Part shown: positions 43,301-53,918 of the stretch, piece by piece
How positions within the stretch are numbered: position 1 is the stretch's first letter
Layout of the letters: every line of letters begins with the position of its first letter
NCBI RefSeq assembly: GCF_002860205.1
Contig: NZ_PGVB01000010.1
Coordinates: 434,001-498,000, forward strand
From: Bacillus sp. T33-2
GTDB lineage: Bacteria; Bacillota; Bacilli; Bacillales; Cytobacillaceae
Direction of reading: 5' to 3'
Length of the DNA stretch: 64,000 nt
Made by a program: the position numbers and the translations under genes
The notes under the pieces: generated by a model
What the model was told of the DNA's origin: nothing
Databases searched by the model: none
What the model saw: the letters and a program-made list of their open reading frames with translations, nothing else

Positions 43301-43312
43301 GCAAACGTTTGT
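43301..43312. promoter_or_regulatory. LacI-type (MalR) operator
   Basis: GCAAACGTTTGT contains the perfect 10-bp palindrome CAAACGTTTG. Firmicute MalR operators have the core GCAAACGTTTGC. It lies about 57 bp before malE and would be the main repressor site. Confidence 0.7.
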
Positions 43313-43330
43313 TTTACGTTGCATACTCTA

Positions 43331-43344
43331 TGAAAACGATTGCA
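43331..43344. promoter_or_regulatory. cre-like site in the malE upstream region
   Basis: TGAAAACGATTGCA matches the CcpA consensus TGWNANCGNTNWCA with one mismatch. It could also be a second, weaker MalR operator, since both proteins are LacI-type and share the central CG. Confidence 0.6.
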
Positions 43345-43408
43345 CAACCTTAATTCCTATTATAAAGTGTATTTTGGGTTTGACAACTAGTTTTTGTGAT
43401 TTTTTTGA

Positions 43409-45271
<1,863 letters not shown>

Positions 45272-45324
45272 AACAAAGATGAAACCTAGGAATAATAGAA
45301 CCTCCTACTGGTTTTAAGGCCGAA

Positions 45325-45348
45325 AGCCGCTTAGTTTGCTAAGCGGCT
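45325..45348. terminator. Stem-loop between convergent genes
   Basis: AGCCGCTTAG and CTAAGCGGCT form a 10-bp perfect stem with a TTTG loop. The T tract is poor on both sides, but its place between two converging genes favours a terminator. Confidence 0.6.
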
Positions 45349-45393
45349 CTCCTCATGCCTTGCGATTCTTCGTATCCTCAAGGATGGAATCTG

Positions 45394-47241
45394 TCATTCG
45401 GCAATATTAATATTGTAATCCCTGAACCAGATATGGATTTGCGCCAGATGGGCCAGGAGCTGCGGCCCTGTCATGAGCTGGCCGAACCATGGCACTTTAA
45501 AAGAAGCACCTTCTGTTTCAATCATCGTGTGCAGGCGTTCTCTGTCAAAAAATTCGTGCAGGGCACTGTTAGGATCAGCCAGACAATCGGATAGCATCGA
45601 CTGGATTGCCCGCGAATACGCCGGATTATGAGTTTTCGGATACGGACTTTTCTTGCGGTAAAGAACCTCTTCCGGCAGCATGCCTTCAAGTGCTTTCCGG
45701 AGTATCCCTTTTTCCCTGTTCCCAAGCATTTTCATGTCCCATGGGATGTTCCATACATATTCCACAAGGCGGTGGTCTGCAAATGGGACGCGCACCTCAA
45801 GGCTCGCTCCCATGCTCATCCGGTCCTTGCGGTCAAGCAGCGTTGTCATGAACCAGATCATATTTAAATAAAACATTTCCCTTCTCTTTGTTGCGTCTTC
45901 AGGCTCACCGTCGAGGCGCGGGACTTCAGAAAGGGTTTCATTATATTTTTCCATTACATAGTCTTCAAGCTTCAGTTTTTTTCGCCAATGGTCCCTGAGC
46001 AGGCCTTGCCTCGATTCGACAGACCTCATCCATGGAAAACCTCGCCGGTTGAGGTCTTCACTGCGGTGAAACCATGGGTACCCTCCAAAGATCTCATCCG
46101 CGCACTCACCCGACAGGCTGACAACATAATCCTTCTTGATTTCCCGGCAAAACCATAGCAGGGAAGAGTCAATATCAGCCATGCCTGGCAGGTCACGGAC
46201 ATGCACTGCTTCAGTTAAATAGGCGGCCAGGTCGAATTGGCTGATGATGCAGCTATGGTGTACTGTATCGAATTCGTCGGACATCTTTTTGATCCAGGCT
46301 TCATCAGAATTCGGCTGGAATTCATTTTCTTTAAAGAATTGGTCATTTCCTTCGTAATCGATAGAATAAGTATGGAGGCTTCCCTTCCCTTCCTCACTAA
46401 ATTGATTCGCAGCGATTGCTGTAATGGCGCTGGAATCAACGCCGCCAGAAAGGAAGGTGCAAAGCGGCACATCAGACACAAGCTGGCGCTTTACCGCATC
46501 AGTTACCAGGAAACGTACTTTTTCGGTGGTTTCTTCCAGATTATCTGTATGTGTTTGGCTTTTCACATTCCAGTACCGCCAGATTTTCAGTCCGCTCCGG
46601 GAAAAGGTAAGTGCATGGCCAGGCCGCAATTCCTTTAATCCTTTAAAAATGCCAGTACCCGGAGAACGTGACGGCCCTAACCCAAATATTTCTGAAAGGC
46701 CTTCCCTGTTCACTTCAGTCTTCACAGATGGGTGCGCGAGGATTGCTTTTTGTTCTGAGCCAAAAACAAATCCAGTATTGAGTTCTGAAAAGAACAGCGG
46801 TTTTACCCCGAGACGGTCCCTCCCGATGAACAGCTGCTCTTTCTGCGCGTCCCAGACCGCAAAGGCAAATATTCCATTTAAAAATTCCACGCAGTTTTCT
46901 TCCCATTCCATATAGGCGGTTAGGAGAACTTCAGTATCAGAATGGCTGTTAAAGGAATATCCTTTTAATAGTAGTGCCTTTCTAAGGTCTTCGGTATTAT
47001 ACAATTCACCGTTATAGCAAATGGTATAATGGTTTCCCGCTTTTTGTTTTGACATCGGCTGCTTTCCCCCCTCAGGGTCAACCACAACGAGGCGTTTATG
47101 CCCCAGCGCCGTATGGGTATCAAGCCAGACATTCGTAGCGTCAGGTCCTCTCTTGGAGAGTGTCCCTGTCATTTTTGTTATGGTCTGCAGCTCATTTCTG
47201 AGGTCTTTTTTAAAATCGATCCAGCCAGTTATTCCACACAT
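45394..47241 (-). CDS. asnO: Glutamine-hydrolysing asparagine synthetase (AsnO type)
   Basis: Makes asparagine from aspartate, ATP and glutamine. The class II amidotransferase domain needs cysteine directly after the initiator Met, so the start is MCGITGW at 47241, three codons into the open frame. RLVVVDPEGGKQPM and YNGELYN belong to this domain. The synthetase domain has the PP-loop FLSGGVDSSAITA and SLSGECADEIFGGYPW. Length 615 aa. Next to yisN, as in B. subtilis, where AsnO is linked to sporulation. Confidence 0.95.
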   Translation of the reverse strand: MCGITGWIDFKKDLRNELQTITKMTGTLSKRGPDATNVWLDTHTALGHKRLVVVDPEGGKQPMSKQKAGNHYTICYNGELYNTEDLRKALLLKGYSFNSHSDTEVLLTAYMEWEENCVEFLNGIFAFAVWDAQKEQLFIGRDRLGVKPLFFSELNTGFVFGSEQKAILAHPSVKTEVNREGLSEIFGLGPSRSPGTGIFKGLKELRPGHALTFSRSGLKIWRYWNVKSQTHTDNLEETTEKVRFLVTDAVKRQLVSDVPLCTFLSGGVDSSAITAIAANQFSEEGKGSLHTYSIDYEGNDQFFKENEFQPNSDEAWIKKMSDEFDTVHHSCIISQFDLAAYLTEAVHVRDLPGMADIDSSLLWFCREIKKDYVVSLSGECADEIFGGYPWFHRSEDLNRRGFPWMRSVESRQGLLRDHWRKKLKLEDYVMEKYNETLSEVPRLDGEPEDATKRREMFYLNMIWFMTTLLDRKDRMSMGASLEVRVPFADHRLVEYVWNIPWDMKMLGNREKGILRKALEGMLPEEVLYRKKSPYPKTHNPAYSRAIQSMLSDCLADPNSALHEFFDRERLHTMIETEGASFKVPWFGQLMTGPQLLAHLAQIHIWFRDYNINIAE

Positions 47242-47410
47242 AATCTTCACCCTTTCAAAGCGGAACTTTCCTTAGACGGCAAAAAACATAATTTATTCTT
47301 ATGCATTGCGCCTAAATATGGTTAATTGTCCCGAAGTTATCAAATCCGGTTATAAATCAGCAGGAAACTGTCTAAAAAGGATGGTGAGCGATTATTTACG
47401 GAGGTCAATG

Positions 47411-47971
47411 ATGAACCAACAGCAGAGATTAAAGCTTTTAGAGTACCAGCAAAGAGCCTTCAATACAGGAGCTATCGAATATATAAATAAACAGTGGGTA
47501 TTTTTTGATGAAGAAACCGAAGAAGCTGTCCTTCTTGAGGATTTGATTCATCAGGAAATCGAGGTGATGCGCCAAAATAAGTGGCAAAAAGGGTATTATC
47601 TTGGAGAAGGAACTGTGCAGGATGGCAGTGATATCATTCAACTGGAGGACCGGGAAACAATAAAGATCAAAAAACAGCTTGTATATTCTCTTGAACGATT
47701 GTTGAGCGAGATAAACGGTGATACATTTGTCCACTTTCTTACAACACTGAATTCACTGAACTTTTCTATATACGATTGCATCTATTGCTACAACCACCTC
47801 ACATTTCAGGAAAACGCCGACGGAATCAGCGGCGTCAATTTTATCATTTTCGACAATGAGGAGATGATTTGCAGTGTCCAGCACCACTTTGATTACTATG
47901 AACACGGATCAGACCGGTTTGAATTTACGCTAAGCAGCGGGAAACGTACTGTGATTGAGAAGATATTGTAA
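47411..47971 (+). CDS. yisN: YisN-like protein of unknown function
   Basis: A soluble 187-aa acidic protein with the segments AIEYINKQWVFFDEETEEAVL, VHFLTTLNSLNFSIYDC and FIIFDNEEMICSVQHHF. I assign it to the DUF2777-type YisN group mainly from position beside asnO, not from a known function. ATG 47411 (or 47408) stands behind GGAGG; the frame runs back to 47306 without another ribosome site. Divergent from asnO. Confidence 0.7.
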   Translation: MNQQQRLKLLEYQQRAFNTGAIEYINKQWVFFDEETEEAVLLEDLIHQEIEVMRQNKWQKGYYLGEGTVQDGSDIIQLEDRETIKIKKQLVYSLERLLSEINGDTFVHFLTTLNSLNFSIYDCIYCYNHLTFQENADGISGVNFIIFDNEEMICSVQHHFDYYEHGSDRFEFTLSSGKRTVIEKIL

Positions 47972-47975
47972 AACC

Positions 47976-48006
47976 AATAAAGTCTGCCAGGACGGCAGAC
48001 TTTATT
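47976..48006. terminator. Bidirectional terminator
   Basis: AATAAAGTCTGCC and GGCAGACTTTATT form a 13-bp perfect stem around AGGAC between the converging yisN and the GGDEF/EAL gene. Confidence 0.92.
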
Positions 48007-48012
48007 ATTCGG

Positions 48013-49704
48013 TCAATGGGTATATACTGTACCGGATGGAGATAAAAAGCCCTCTTCAAATTCTTCCGACGCCAGTGGCTTGTGGATGAAAAATCCCTGA
48101 GCATAGTGGCAATCCAATTCCTTCAGCAGTTCGATCTGTTCCCTCTTTTCGACCCCTTCAGCGACAACTTTTACAGAAAGTCCGTGCCCCATTGTTATAA
48201 TTGCTTTGACGATGGCGATGTCGGAAGGTTCAGCATGAAGATTATTGATAAACGAACGGTCGATTTTGAGCGTATTTATCGGAAGGTTCCTTAAGTAGCT
48301 TAACGATGAATACCCAGTGCCGAAATCATCGATCGAAACGTTCACACCTGCTTCCTGCAGGGCCTTCATGACAAATATGCTGTTATCAATATTCCGCAGC
48401 ATGGTGCTTTCGGTCAATTCAAGCGTCAAATGGCGGGGTTTAAGCCCGGATAGCTCCAGGGCGTGCTTCACCTTGTCCAAAAAATCCGGCTGCTGGAACT
48501 GATAAGCGGAAACATTTACAGATACCCCCAAATCGGTGAGCCCTTTTAATTGCCATTCCCTTGTCTGCATACAGGCAGTGTTTAATACCCATGCTCCGAT
48601 TTCATGGATAATGCCTGTTTCCTCGGCCAGAGGGATAAAATCCACCGGTGACACGATTCCGAGATTCGGATGGTTCCAACGGATGAGTGCCTCTGTCCCG
48701 GAAATATTCCCATTACTAAGGTCAAGCAAAGGCTGATAACAAAGGTAAAATTCATTTTTTTGCAGGGCTTTGCGCAAATAACTTTCAAATTCAAGACGAA
48801 CCATTGCCTGTTCGTTCATTTCTGTGGAAAAGAACGTAATGCGGTTTCCACCCTGGTTTTTTGAACGGTTCATGGCAATATCGGCGTTTTTTTGCAGTAT
48901 GTTCTCACCAATTCCATCTCCCGGAAAAAGGCTGATCCCGATGCTCGCAGTCAAGACGAACTCCTGGGTTTCATAAAAAAGTGGCTGGGCAATATGATCG
49001 AGAATTTTTTTTGCCGTCTTCCTAGTGCCGTCGATGGTTACATCCCTCGTCAACATCACTGTAAACTTGTCTCCGCTGAACCTTCCAAAGTATGATCCGG
49101 CAGGTAGCGCAGAATCTATCCTGTCAGCAAGGTCTCTCAATACTGAGTCTCCTGCATAATGGCCGAGGCTGTCATTGATGATTTTAAACCGGTCGATATC
49201 AATGATCAAAACAGCGACCATCCTTTGTTTTTCTCTGGCCCGCTTCAGCATTTCCTCAAGCTGCTCAGTGAACTTCATCCGGTTTGGCAGCCCGGTTTCG
49301 CGGTCGAAATACGCAAGCTCGATGATTTTATCTTCAATGGCTTTAACATTGAAGTTCGCCAATTGCTCTGCCAGATTCATTCCTTTTTCATAGCTGCTGC
49401 GTTTCTCTGGCTGTGAAATTATCAATGGGCTGATTTCTGTTTGTTCAAAAATTGTAAAGTAAAGGACCGTTTCCCATTCCTGAATATTGCCAAGGAGAAA
49501 TTCACCGGCAGCGGCACAGCCCAGTACAGCAGCCGCAGGCAGGTTTTGGTTAAGAAATCTTTGTATATCCCTGAAAGCACCCCTGTCCGGCTCCCGGGAA
49601 AAAGCTTGTACTAGCAGATTAGGATAGTGATGTAATTTGTGGTCTCTCAGAAAGCTATTCAATTGGTTTTCGTTCTTATAAACGCAGCAAATTGTATTAG
49701 CCAT
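48013..49704 (-). CDS. FIST-like / degenerate GGDEF / EAL cyclic di-GMP phosphodiesterase
   Basis: A 563-aa signalling protein with no membrane segment. Residues ~1-110 resemble the N-terminal FIST sensor (NLLVQAFSREPDRGAF, AAVLGCAAAGEFLLGNI). The GGDEF-type domain (about 140-300) has the active-site motif changed to SGDKF, so it is probably not a cyclase but may bind GTP. The EAL domain (about 315-555) keeps GTEALIRW, LELTEST, DDFGTGYSSLSYL and KIDRSF, indicating active phosphodiesterase. ATG 49704 follows GGAG with 6-nt spacing. It occupies the position of wprA in B. subtilis. Confidence 0.88.
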   Translation of the reverse strand: MANTICCVYKNENQLNSFLRDHKLHHYPNLLVQAFSREPDRGAFRDIQRFLNQNLPAAAVLGCAAAGEFLLGNIQEWETVLYFTIFEQTEISPLIISQPEKRSSYEKGMNLAEQLANFNVKAIEDKIIELAYFDRETGLPNRMKFTEQLEEMLKRAREKQRMVAVLIIDIDRFKIINDSLGHYAGDSVLRDLADRIDSALPAGSYFGRFSGDKFTVMLTRDVTIDGTRKTAKKILDHIAQPLFYETQEFVLTASIGISLFPGDGIGENILQKNADIAMNRSKNQGGNRITFFSTEMNEQAMVRLEFESYLRKALQKNEFYLCYQPLLDLSNGNISGTEALIRWNHPNLGIVSPVDFIPLAEETGIIHEIGAWVLNTACMQTREWQLKGLTDLGVSVNVSAYQFQQPDFLDKVKHALELSGLKPRHLTLELTESTMLRNIDNSIFVMKALQEAGVNVSIDDFGTGYSSLSYLRNLPINTLKIDRSFINNLHAEPSDIAIVKAIITMGHGLSVKVVAEGVEKREQIELLKELDCHYAQGFFIHKPLASEEFEEGFLSPSGTVYTH

Positions 49705-49790
49705 TGTAATCTCCATTGATTGTTTGTATTTCTCCAATATCCCTCATCCTAAAAATACCACAATACTTTCATGGAGGATATGACAAAAAT

Positions 49791-49822
49791 CGAAAAAGCT
49801 GCCAGTAAAGGCAGCTTTTTCG
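49791..49822. terminator. Terminator between yisL and the EAL gene
   Basis: CGAAAAAGCTGCC and GGCAGCTTTTTCG form a 13-bp perfect stem with a 6-nt loop, with Ts on one side and As on the other. It terminates yisK-yisL transcription. Confidence 0.9.
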
Positions 49823-49857
49823 ACTTTTTTTGACACTGGTTTCATCCTGTCGGGAGA

Positions 49858-50214
49858 CTAAAATCTAAAAACCCCGAGTGGGAGCCTGAAACCTAAAAAA
49901 AGGACAAGGACAAGGGCAATAATAAACTGTACCCAGAGCACTGATGTTTTTGTGCGTGTCTTAGTCTTATTGAGTATTAGTTCCATCATCACGATCACCC
50001 ATAGGCCGACCGCTGTTTTGAGAATATAGAGCATACTGATTTTATAGAGATCAAACAGAATCATAAAACCTGTTGCCAGGACCAGCAGATACAGCACCCT
50101 GAGGATCATATGTGTTACTTTAAAGCCTTTTTCTTTTCCGCTCTTATGTAATCCGAGAGCTACAAAAAATAAGATCAATGCCAAAACCCAGGCAGTAATA
50201 TGGGCATGTGTCAA
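49858..50214 (-). CDS. yisL: YisL-family (DUF1516) membrane protein
   Basis: A 118-aa protein with four membrane helices (ITAWVLALILFFVALGL, ILRVLYLLVLATGFMIL, LYILKTAVGLWVIVMMEL, WVQFIIALVLVLFLGF). Function unknown. The start is the TTG at 50214 (THAHITAW), nine bases after AAGGAGG; the 13 codons before it contain that ribosome site and so are untranslated. Neighbour of yisK, as in B. subtilis. Confidence 0.9.
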   Translation of the reverse strand: MTHAHITAWVLALILFFVALGLHKSGKEKGFKVTHMILRVLYLLVLATGFMILFDLYKISMLYILKTAVGLWVIVMMELILNKTKTRTKTSVLWVQFIIALVLVLFLGFRLPLGVFRF

Positions 50215-50298
50215 AAATCCCCGCCTCCTTATTGTCAAATTCCAAAACATCATATCATATTCATGGGGAAAATTCTAAAATTATGGCACTAATGCAGG

Positions 50299-50322
50299 AA
50301 AGATGCCAGACAAGGCATCTTT
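50299..50322 (-). terminator. Hairpin after yisK
   Basis: AAAGATGCC and GGCATCTTT form a 9-bp stem with a 6-nt loop right behind the yisK stop. The T tract on the minus strand is short. Confidence 0.6.
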
Positions 50323-50328
50323 TTCCAT

Positions 50329-51240
50329 TTACATATTTTCCACCGTATTACTTAATGTTCCAATTTGACCGACCGAGATTTCAATCGTATCCCCCGGCTC
50401 AAGGAAGCGTGGCGGTTTAAATCCTTTTCCCACTCCTGCAGGCGTGCCTGTCGCAATTACATCTCCAGGTTCAAGGGTCATACCCCTGGAGAGGACTTCA
50501 ATTATCTCTTCAACAGGGAAAATAAAATTTTCGGTATTTGAACTTTGCCTGATTTCACCGTTCACTTTTGTTTCAATGTTTAACCTGTTCGGATTTTCAA
50601 TCACTGATGAATGGACGATCCATGGCCCCATTGGGCAGGTTGTATCGAGGCTTTTGCCAATAAAAAATTGTTTATGCCGGGACTGTAAATCCCTTGCGGT
50701 TACATCATTAATGATCGTGTACCCAAAAACATGCTTAAGTGCATCTTCCCGTTTGATCCCACGGCCTCTTTTGCCGATGATAACAGCCAGTTCTCCTTCA
50801 TAGTCCAGTTCGTCTGTAATTCCGCGGTGGCGCAATATTGTCTCTTCGTGCCCGATTACCGATGTCGGAGCCTTGGTAAACACCATTACATGCTCCGGAA
50901 TATCTTCTCTACTGCCCATTTCAATGGCATGCTCCGCGTAGTTTTTTCCGACACAGAAAATATTTTTAGCTGGCCGTGGTATCGGAGCAAGAAGAGTGAG
51001 GGATTCAATCGGGAAAAACCATTCTTCCTCCTGCCCGTTATCTGCCGCCCATGCGGCAACTTCCCTGGCCTTTTCCACAAATTCCTCACCCAAAGCTATG
51101 CAATCAATCATTGAAGCTGGGATGCTGCTGGTTCCTGTCTTCTTCTGTTCAGCTTTTGCCAGATGAAGAACTCTGTCACCTGTTTCATTGACCAGTCCTA
51201 CAAAGAACCCCTGCCCGTCTTTAGCTGTTACAAACCTCAT
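50329..51240 (-). CDS. yisK: Fumarylacetoacetate-hydrolase family protein YisK
   Basis: A 303-aa enzyme of the FAH superfamily. The metal-binding and catalytic core is seen in IFCVGKNYAEHAIEMG, DELDYEGELAVIIGKRGRG, INDVTARDLQSRHKQF, KSLDTTCPMGPW and IATGTPAGVGKGFKPP. Members hydrolyse or decarboxylate acylpyruvates and oxaloacetate; B. subtilis YisK has been linked to oxaloacetate decarboxylation and cell-wall effects. The first ~95 residues form a variable N-terminal domain. Confidence 0.93.
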   Translation of the reverse strand: MRFVTAKDGQGFFVGLVNETGDRVLHLAKAEQKKTGTSSIPASMIDCIALGEEFVEKAREVAAWAADNGQEEEWFFPIESLTLLAPIPRPAKNIFCVGKNYAEHAIEMGSREDIPEHVMVFTKAPTSVIGHEETILRHRGITDELDYEGELAVIIGKRGRGIKREDALKHVFGYTIINDVTARDLQSRHKQFFIGKSLDTTCPMGPWIVHSSVIENPNRLNIETKVNGEIRQSSNTENFIFPVEEIIEVLSRGMTLEPGDVIATGTPAGVGKGFKPPRFLEPGDTIEISVGQIGTLSNTVENM

Positions 51241-51292
51241 CCGAAAACACCTCTTTTATGTTTGCTCCTTTAATGTAGTTCGTGACTGACAC

Positions 51293-52504
51293 TCAAAACC
51301 CTTTTTTATCACCCCAGGTTTGTTTTTGAAGCCTGCTCCGCTTCCATTTTGGCCGCCTCATATAAGTAACAGCCCTCCACAGCCATTCTACGGGGCCGTA
51401 ATAATATCTGGACACCCACCATCTGCTTGCGGCAACCTGAATACCAAAAAAAACGATGGCTAGCATTGTTCCGGTAAATATCGAAACCTTTCCATATAAC
51501 CCGAGACCATAATTGTAAAATATGAGCGTGCACAAAACTGACTGGAATAAATAATTGCTGATCGAAAGCCGACCGACAGCGGCAAGCGGCAGCAAAACCG
51601 TCCTTGCCCTATGCCTCCTGGCAAGAAGTGCGATGAAAATCCCATAGGAAGCAGCAAGCATGGGACCGCCGAGAAAATCCTGGGCGTAATCTGTTGCGAC
51701 ATTCCCGGCTGCCACATACGGAAGAAGTTTAATAACCAAACCAGCGATGAATAATACCGTCCCAACAACTGCCATAGATTTTCGAAATGGGGCGATATTT
51801 TCAAACCACTTTTTCTTGGCCGCCCCTGCCCCGATAAAAAATAACGGCAGGATCGTAAAGAAATAAATAATGAAGAAACCATTCACTTCATACCATTCTC
51901 TGAATCTAGCCCGGGTAATATCTGAAAAACTCCCAGTCTGGTAAGCAGACATGGATGCCCTGGCAGCTTCACTGTCAGCGAGCTGCAAAGCTTCCCCAGG
52001 GCTGAAGAATATTGATGCTGTTAATAACGCCACCAGTAAAATATTAGGAATCAAGTAAACCAGCAAGCCTGAATACAACAATCCATTAGCTGACAGCCGC
52101 ATAAACAACAAGAATACAAAACCGCAAACTGCATACGTGATCAAAATATCTCCGTGCCACACTAAAAAGGCGTGGATGACGCCAATAAGGAGCAATAATG
52201 ACAGCCTCCTGACTGCAAGGATAGTGAAATTCTGATTTCTCATAAGCATCCTGTCTCTCAGGATGACAAGACCGTATCCAAATAGCATGGCAAACAGCGG
52301 ATAAAAGCTTGCCTGTAAAAAGATATCAATCACAATATAAGTTATCCGGTTTAACGGGCCCGGCCACCATTCCAACGGTTCAATATATAAAAACGGCGAA
52401 TGAAAGAACATCATGTTCACGAGAAAAATGCCTAAAATGGCTGCCCCTCTCATCATATCAATCGAAACGATCCTGTTTTGATCTGTCAATGCATCTCCTA
52501 CCAA
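51293..52504 (-). CDS. DUF418/YeiB-family membrane protein
   Basis: A 403-aa protein with about ten membrane segments. MRGAAILGIFLVNMMFF at the N-terminus and the C-terminal DUF418 region (PLAAVGRLSISNYLFQSVLCTLIFYNYGLGLYG, PVEWLWRAVTYMRRPKW) define the family; its function is unknown, though acyltransferase-like roles are suspected. The start is the TTG 52504 because AAAGGAGGTG ends six bases before it; the 16 codons before contain the ribosome site. Confidence 0.87.
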   Translation of the reverse strand: MVGDALTDQNRIVSIDMMRGAAILGIFLVNMMFFHSPFLYIEPLEWWPGPLNRITYIVIDIFLQASFYPLFAMLFGYGLVILRDRMLMRNQNFTILAVRRLSLLLLIGVIHAFLVWHGDILITYAVCGFVFLLFMRLSANGLLYSGLLVYLIPNILLVALLTASIFFSPGEALQLADSEAARASMSAYQTGSFSDITRARFREWYEVNGFFIIYFFTILPLFFIGAGAAKKKWFENIAPFRKSMAVVGTVLFIAGLVIKLLPYVAAGNVATDYAQDFLGGPMLAASYGIFIALLARRHRARTVLLPLAAVGRLSISNYLFQSVLCTLIFYNYGLGLYGKVSIFTGTMLAIVFFGIQVAASRWWVSRYYYGPVEWLWRAVTYMRRPKWKRSRLQKQTWGDKKGF

Positions 52505-52588
52505 CGATGGCACCTCCTTTTCTGTAAATTTTAACAAAAAATATCGACCCATGGCTTACTGTTTAATAAAAAATTGGGCGTATTAATC

Positions 52589-52615
52589 ACAATCCAGCGC
52601 CCAATACATAGGATG
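52589..52615 (+). promoter_or_regulatory. Sigma-K-like promoter of the gerP operon
   Basis: AC (52589-52590), 16 nt and CATAGGATG (52607-52615) fit the sigma-K consensus AC-N16/17-CATANNNTA except for the last base. An inverted repeat TTGGGCG (52574-52580) / CGCCCAA (52598-52604) straddles the -35 and could bind a regulator such as GerE. gerP operons are known mother-cell genes. Confidence 0.6.
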
Positions 52616-52646
52616 TTAAAGAAATTAGCATAAAAGGGTGTTGCCG

Positions 52647-52868
52647 ATGCCGGCCATTGTGGGCGCAGTGCAGGTAATTTCAATTGGAAGCAGCTCAGTT
52701 TTTAATATAGGTGACGTATATCAAATTACCCCTGTTTCAAACGCCAAGACATTTTCTGGCGCCGGCTCTTTCAATACTGGCGACAGGATGACAGTGAATA
52801 ACCACCAGAGTTCCACTAACACTTTAGACAGTGACGGAATTGACCAGCCGAATTTTTTGAATGCCTAA
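52647..52868 (+). CDS. gerPA: Spore germination protein GerPA
   Basis: A 73-aa protein beginning MPAIVGAVQVISIGSSSVFN, with VYQITPVSNAKTFSGAGSFNTGD. GerP proteins are made in the mother cell and let germinants pass the spore coat. ATG 52647 follows AAAAGGGTG; three codons earlier an in-frame start would overlap it. Related in sequence to GerPF at the operon's other end. First of six tightly packed genes. Confidence 0.94.
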   Translation: MPAIVGAVQVISIGSSSVFNIGDVYQITPVSNAKTFSGAGSFNTGDRMTVNNHQSSTNTLDSDGIDQPNFLNA

Positions 52869-52883
52869 TTGCAGGTGAATAAT

Positions 52884-53111
52884 ATGGTGAATTTTTATAT
52901 ACAGCAGTCTATTAATATTAATTTTATAAAAATTGATGGATTAACAAATTCGTCTGTCCTTCAAATCGGGAGTGCCGGAATCATTAAGCCAGCCTCTTAC
53001 CTCTACAACACCGGAGGATTCATAAAACCTGCTCCCGAGCCTCGGCCGCCAGGCACCGGGCCTGTCAGTGATGTCGAAGCACCTGCTGTTCCATTGCAGT
53101 CTCCAACTTGA
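52884..53111 (+). CDS. gerPB: Spore germination protein GerPB
   Basis: A 75-residue protein starting MVNFYIQQSININFIKIDGL, with SSVLQIGSAGIIKPASYLYNTGGF and a Pro-rich tail (KPAPEPRPPGTGP). The ATG 52884 follows AGGTGA. It shares the SSVLQIG-type motif with GerPD and GerPE, which suggests repeated use of one small beta module in this operon. Confidence 0.92.
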   Translation: MVNFYIQQSININFIKIDGLTNSSVLQIGSAGIIKPASYLYNTGGFIKPAPEPRPPGTGPVSDVEAPAVPLQSPT

Positions 53112-53133
53112 TCCTGGATTCGAGGTGAGTCCT

Positions 53134-53739
53134 TTGAACACGGAAATCTTTCAGTATGTAAACTGGCTCCATTCATTTGTAGACCAGCAAAGCCGGACAT
53201 TGACTGGACTGGAGAGCATGGTCAAACAGCTGCAGGAAGAAGTCGCCCGCTTGAAAGAACGGCCCCCGGTCCAAATCGGAACCATTCAATACAGTTTTGA
53301 CCAACTTAAGGTGGAGACCCTTGAAGGCACCTTAAACATTGGAGTGAATCCGGCTGATCTTGAGGGAATAAGCGACTTTGCTGTCGGGAACAACGACATA
53401 AATGCCCCTGTTTCTCCTAAACATCATTTCCAAAGAACGGTGGAAATTGAAACGGCCATCCAGGGATACCTTGAAACCGAACTGCCGGATATTTTCCGGA
53501 CAGCACAGGAACAGTTGAACATGACTGTCGATGAATCCTATTTCACTTTTATAAAGGAAGATATTAAAAAGCAGCTTTCAAACCGGATAGCTGCCCATCT
53601 GAAAGAATCTGCCTCTGGTGAAAGAAACGATGATCCTAGTGGTGGGATTATCGAAAAAATAAAACAGGAAATAAAAAATGGCGTGTACGTGTTTTTGCAG
53701 CAGCTTCCTGATCATGTGAAGGGAATGAAATCAGAATGA
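53134..53739 (+). CDS. gerPC: Spore germination protein GerPC
   Basis: The largest GerP protein (201 aa), with an N-terminal coiled-coil (QYVNWLHSFVDQQSRTLTGL, VKQLQEEVARLKE) and a C-terminal helical part (SYFTFIKEDIKKQLSNRIAAHL). The start is a TTG at 53134 (L-NTEIFQYVN) just after GAGGTGA; the longer frame upstream overlaps gerPB without a ribosome site. It overlaps gerPD by 4 nt (ATGA). Confidence 0.92.
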   Translation: MNTEIFQYVNWLHSFVDQQSRTLTGLESMVKQLQEEVARLKERPPVQIGTIQYSFDQLKVETLEGTLNIGVNPADLEGISDFAVGNNDINAPVSPKHHFQRTVEIETAIQGYLETELPDIFRTAQEQLNMTVDESYFTFIKEDIKKQLSNRIAAHLKESASGERNDDPSGGIIEKIKQEIKNGVYVFLQQLPDHVKGMKSE

Positions 53740-53918
53740 ACTTTTATGTATATAACCGTGATATTTGGGTGGGGAAAATCGATATACTTGGTATCTCCAG
53801 TTCTTCCATGCTGCTTGTCGGGGATGCAGAGACGATTCAGCTGGCGGCCACGTTCGACACCCCAGCCGAATCACTCATAGTTGGTCCATTTGTTCCTTTG
53901 ACCCCGGAAACATCATAA
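53736..53918 (+). CDS. gerPD: Spore germination protein GerPD
   Basis: A 60-aa protein, MNFYVYNRDIWVGKIDILG, with SSSSMLLVGDAETIQLAATFDTPAES. ATG overlaps the gerPC stop, and its TAA overlaps the gerPE ATG by one base (TAATG), so translation is coupled on both sides. Confidence 0.92.
   Translation: MNFYVYNRDIWVGKIDILGISSSSMLLVGDAETIQLAATFDTPAESLIVGPFVPLTPETS

Noticed and set aside
53765-53917. Longer N-terminus for gerPE
   Set aside because: The extension overlaps gerPD in another frame; ATG 53918 overlaps the gerPD stop in the usual coupled way.
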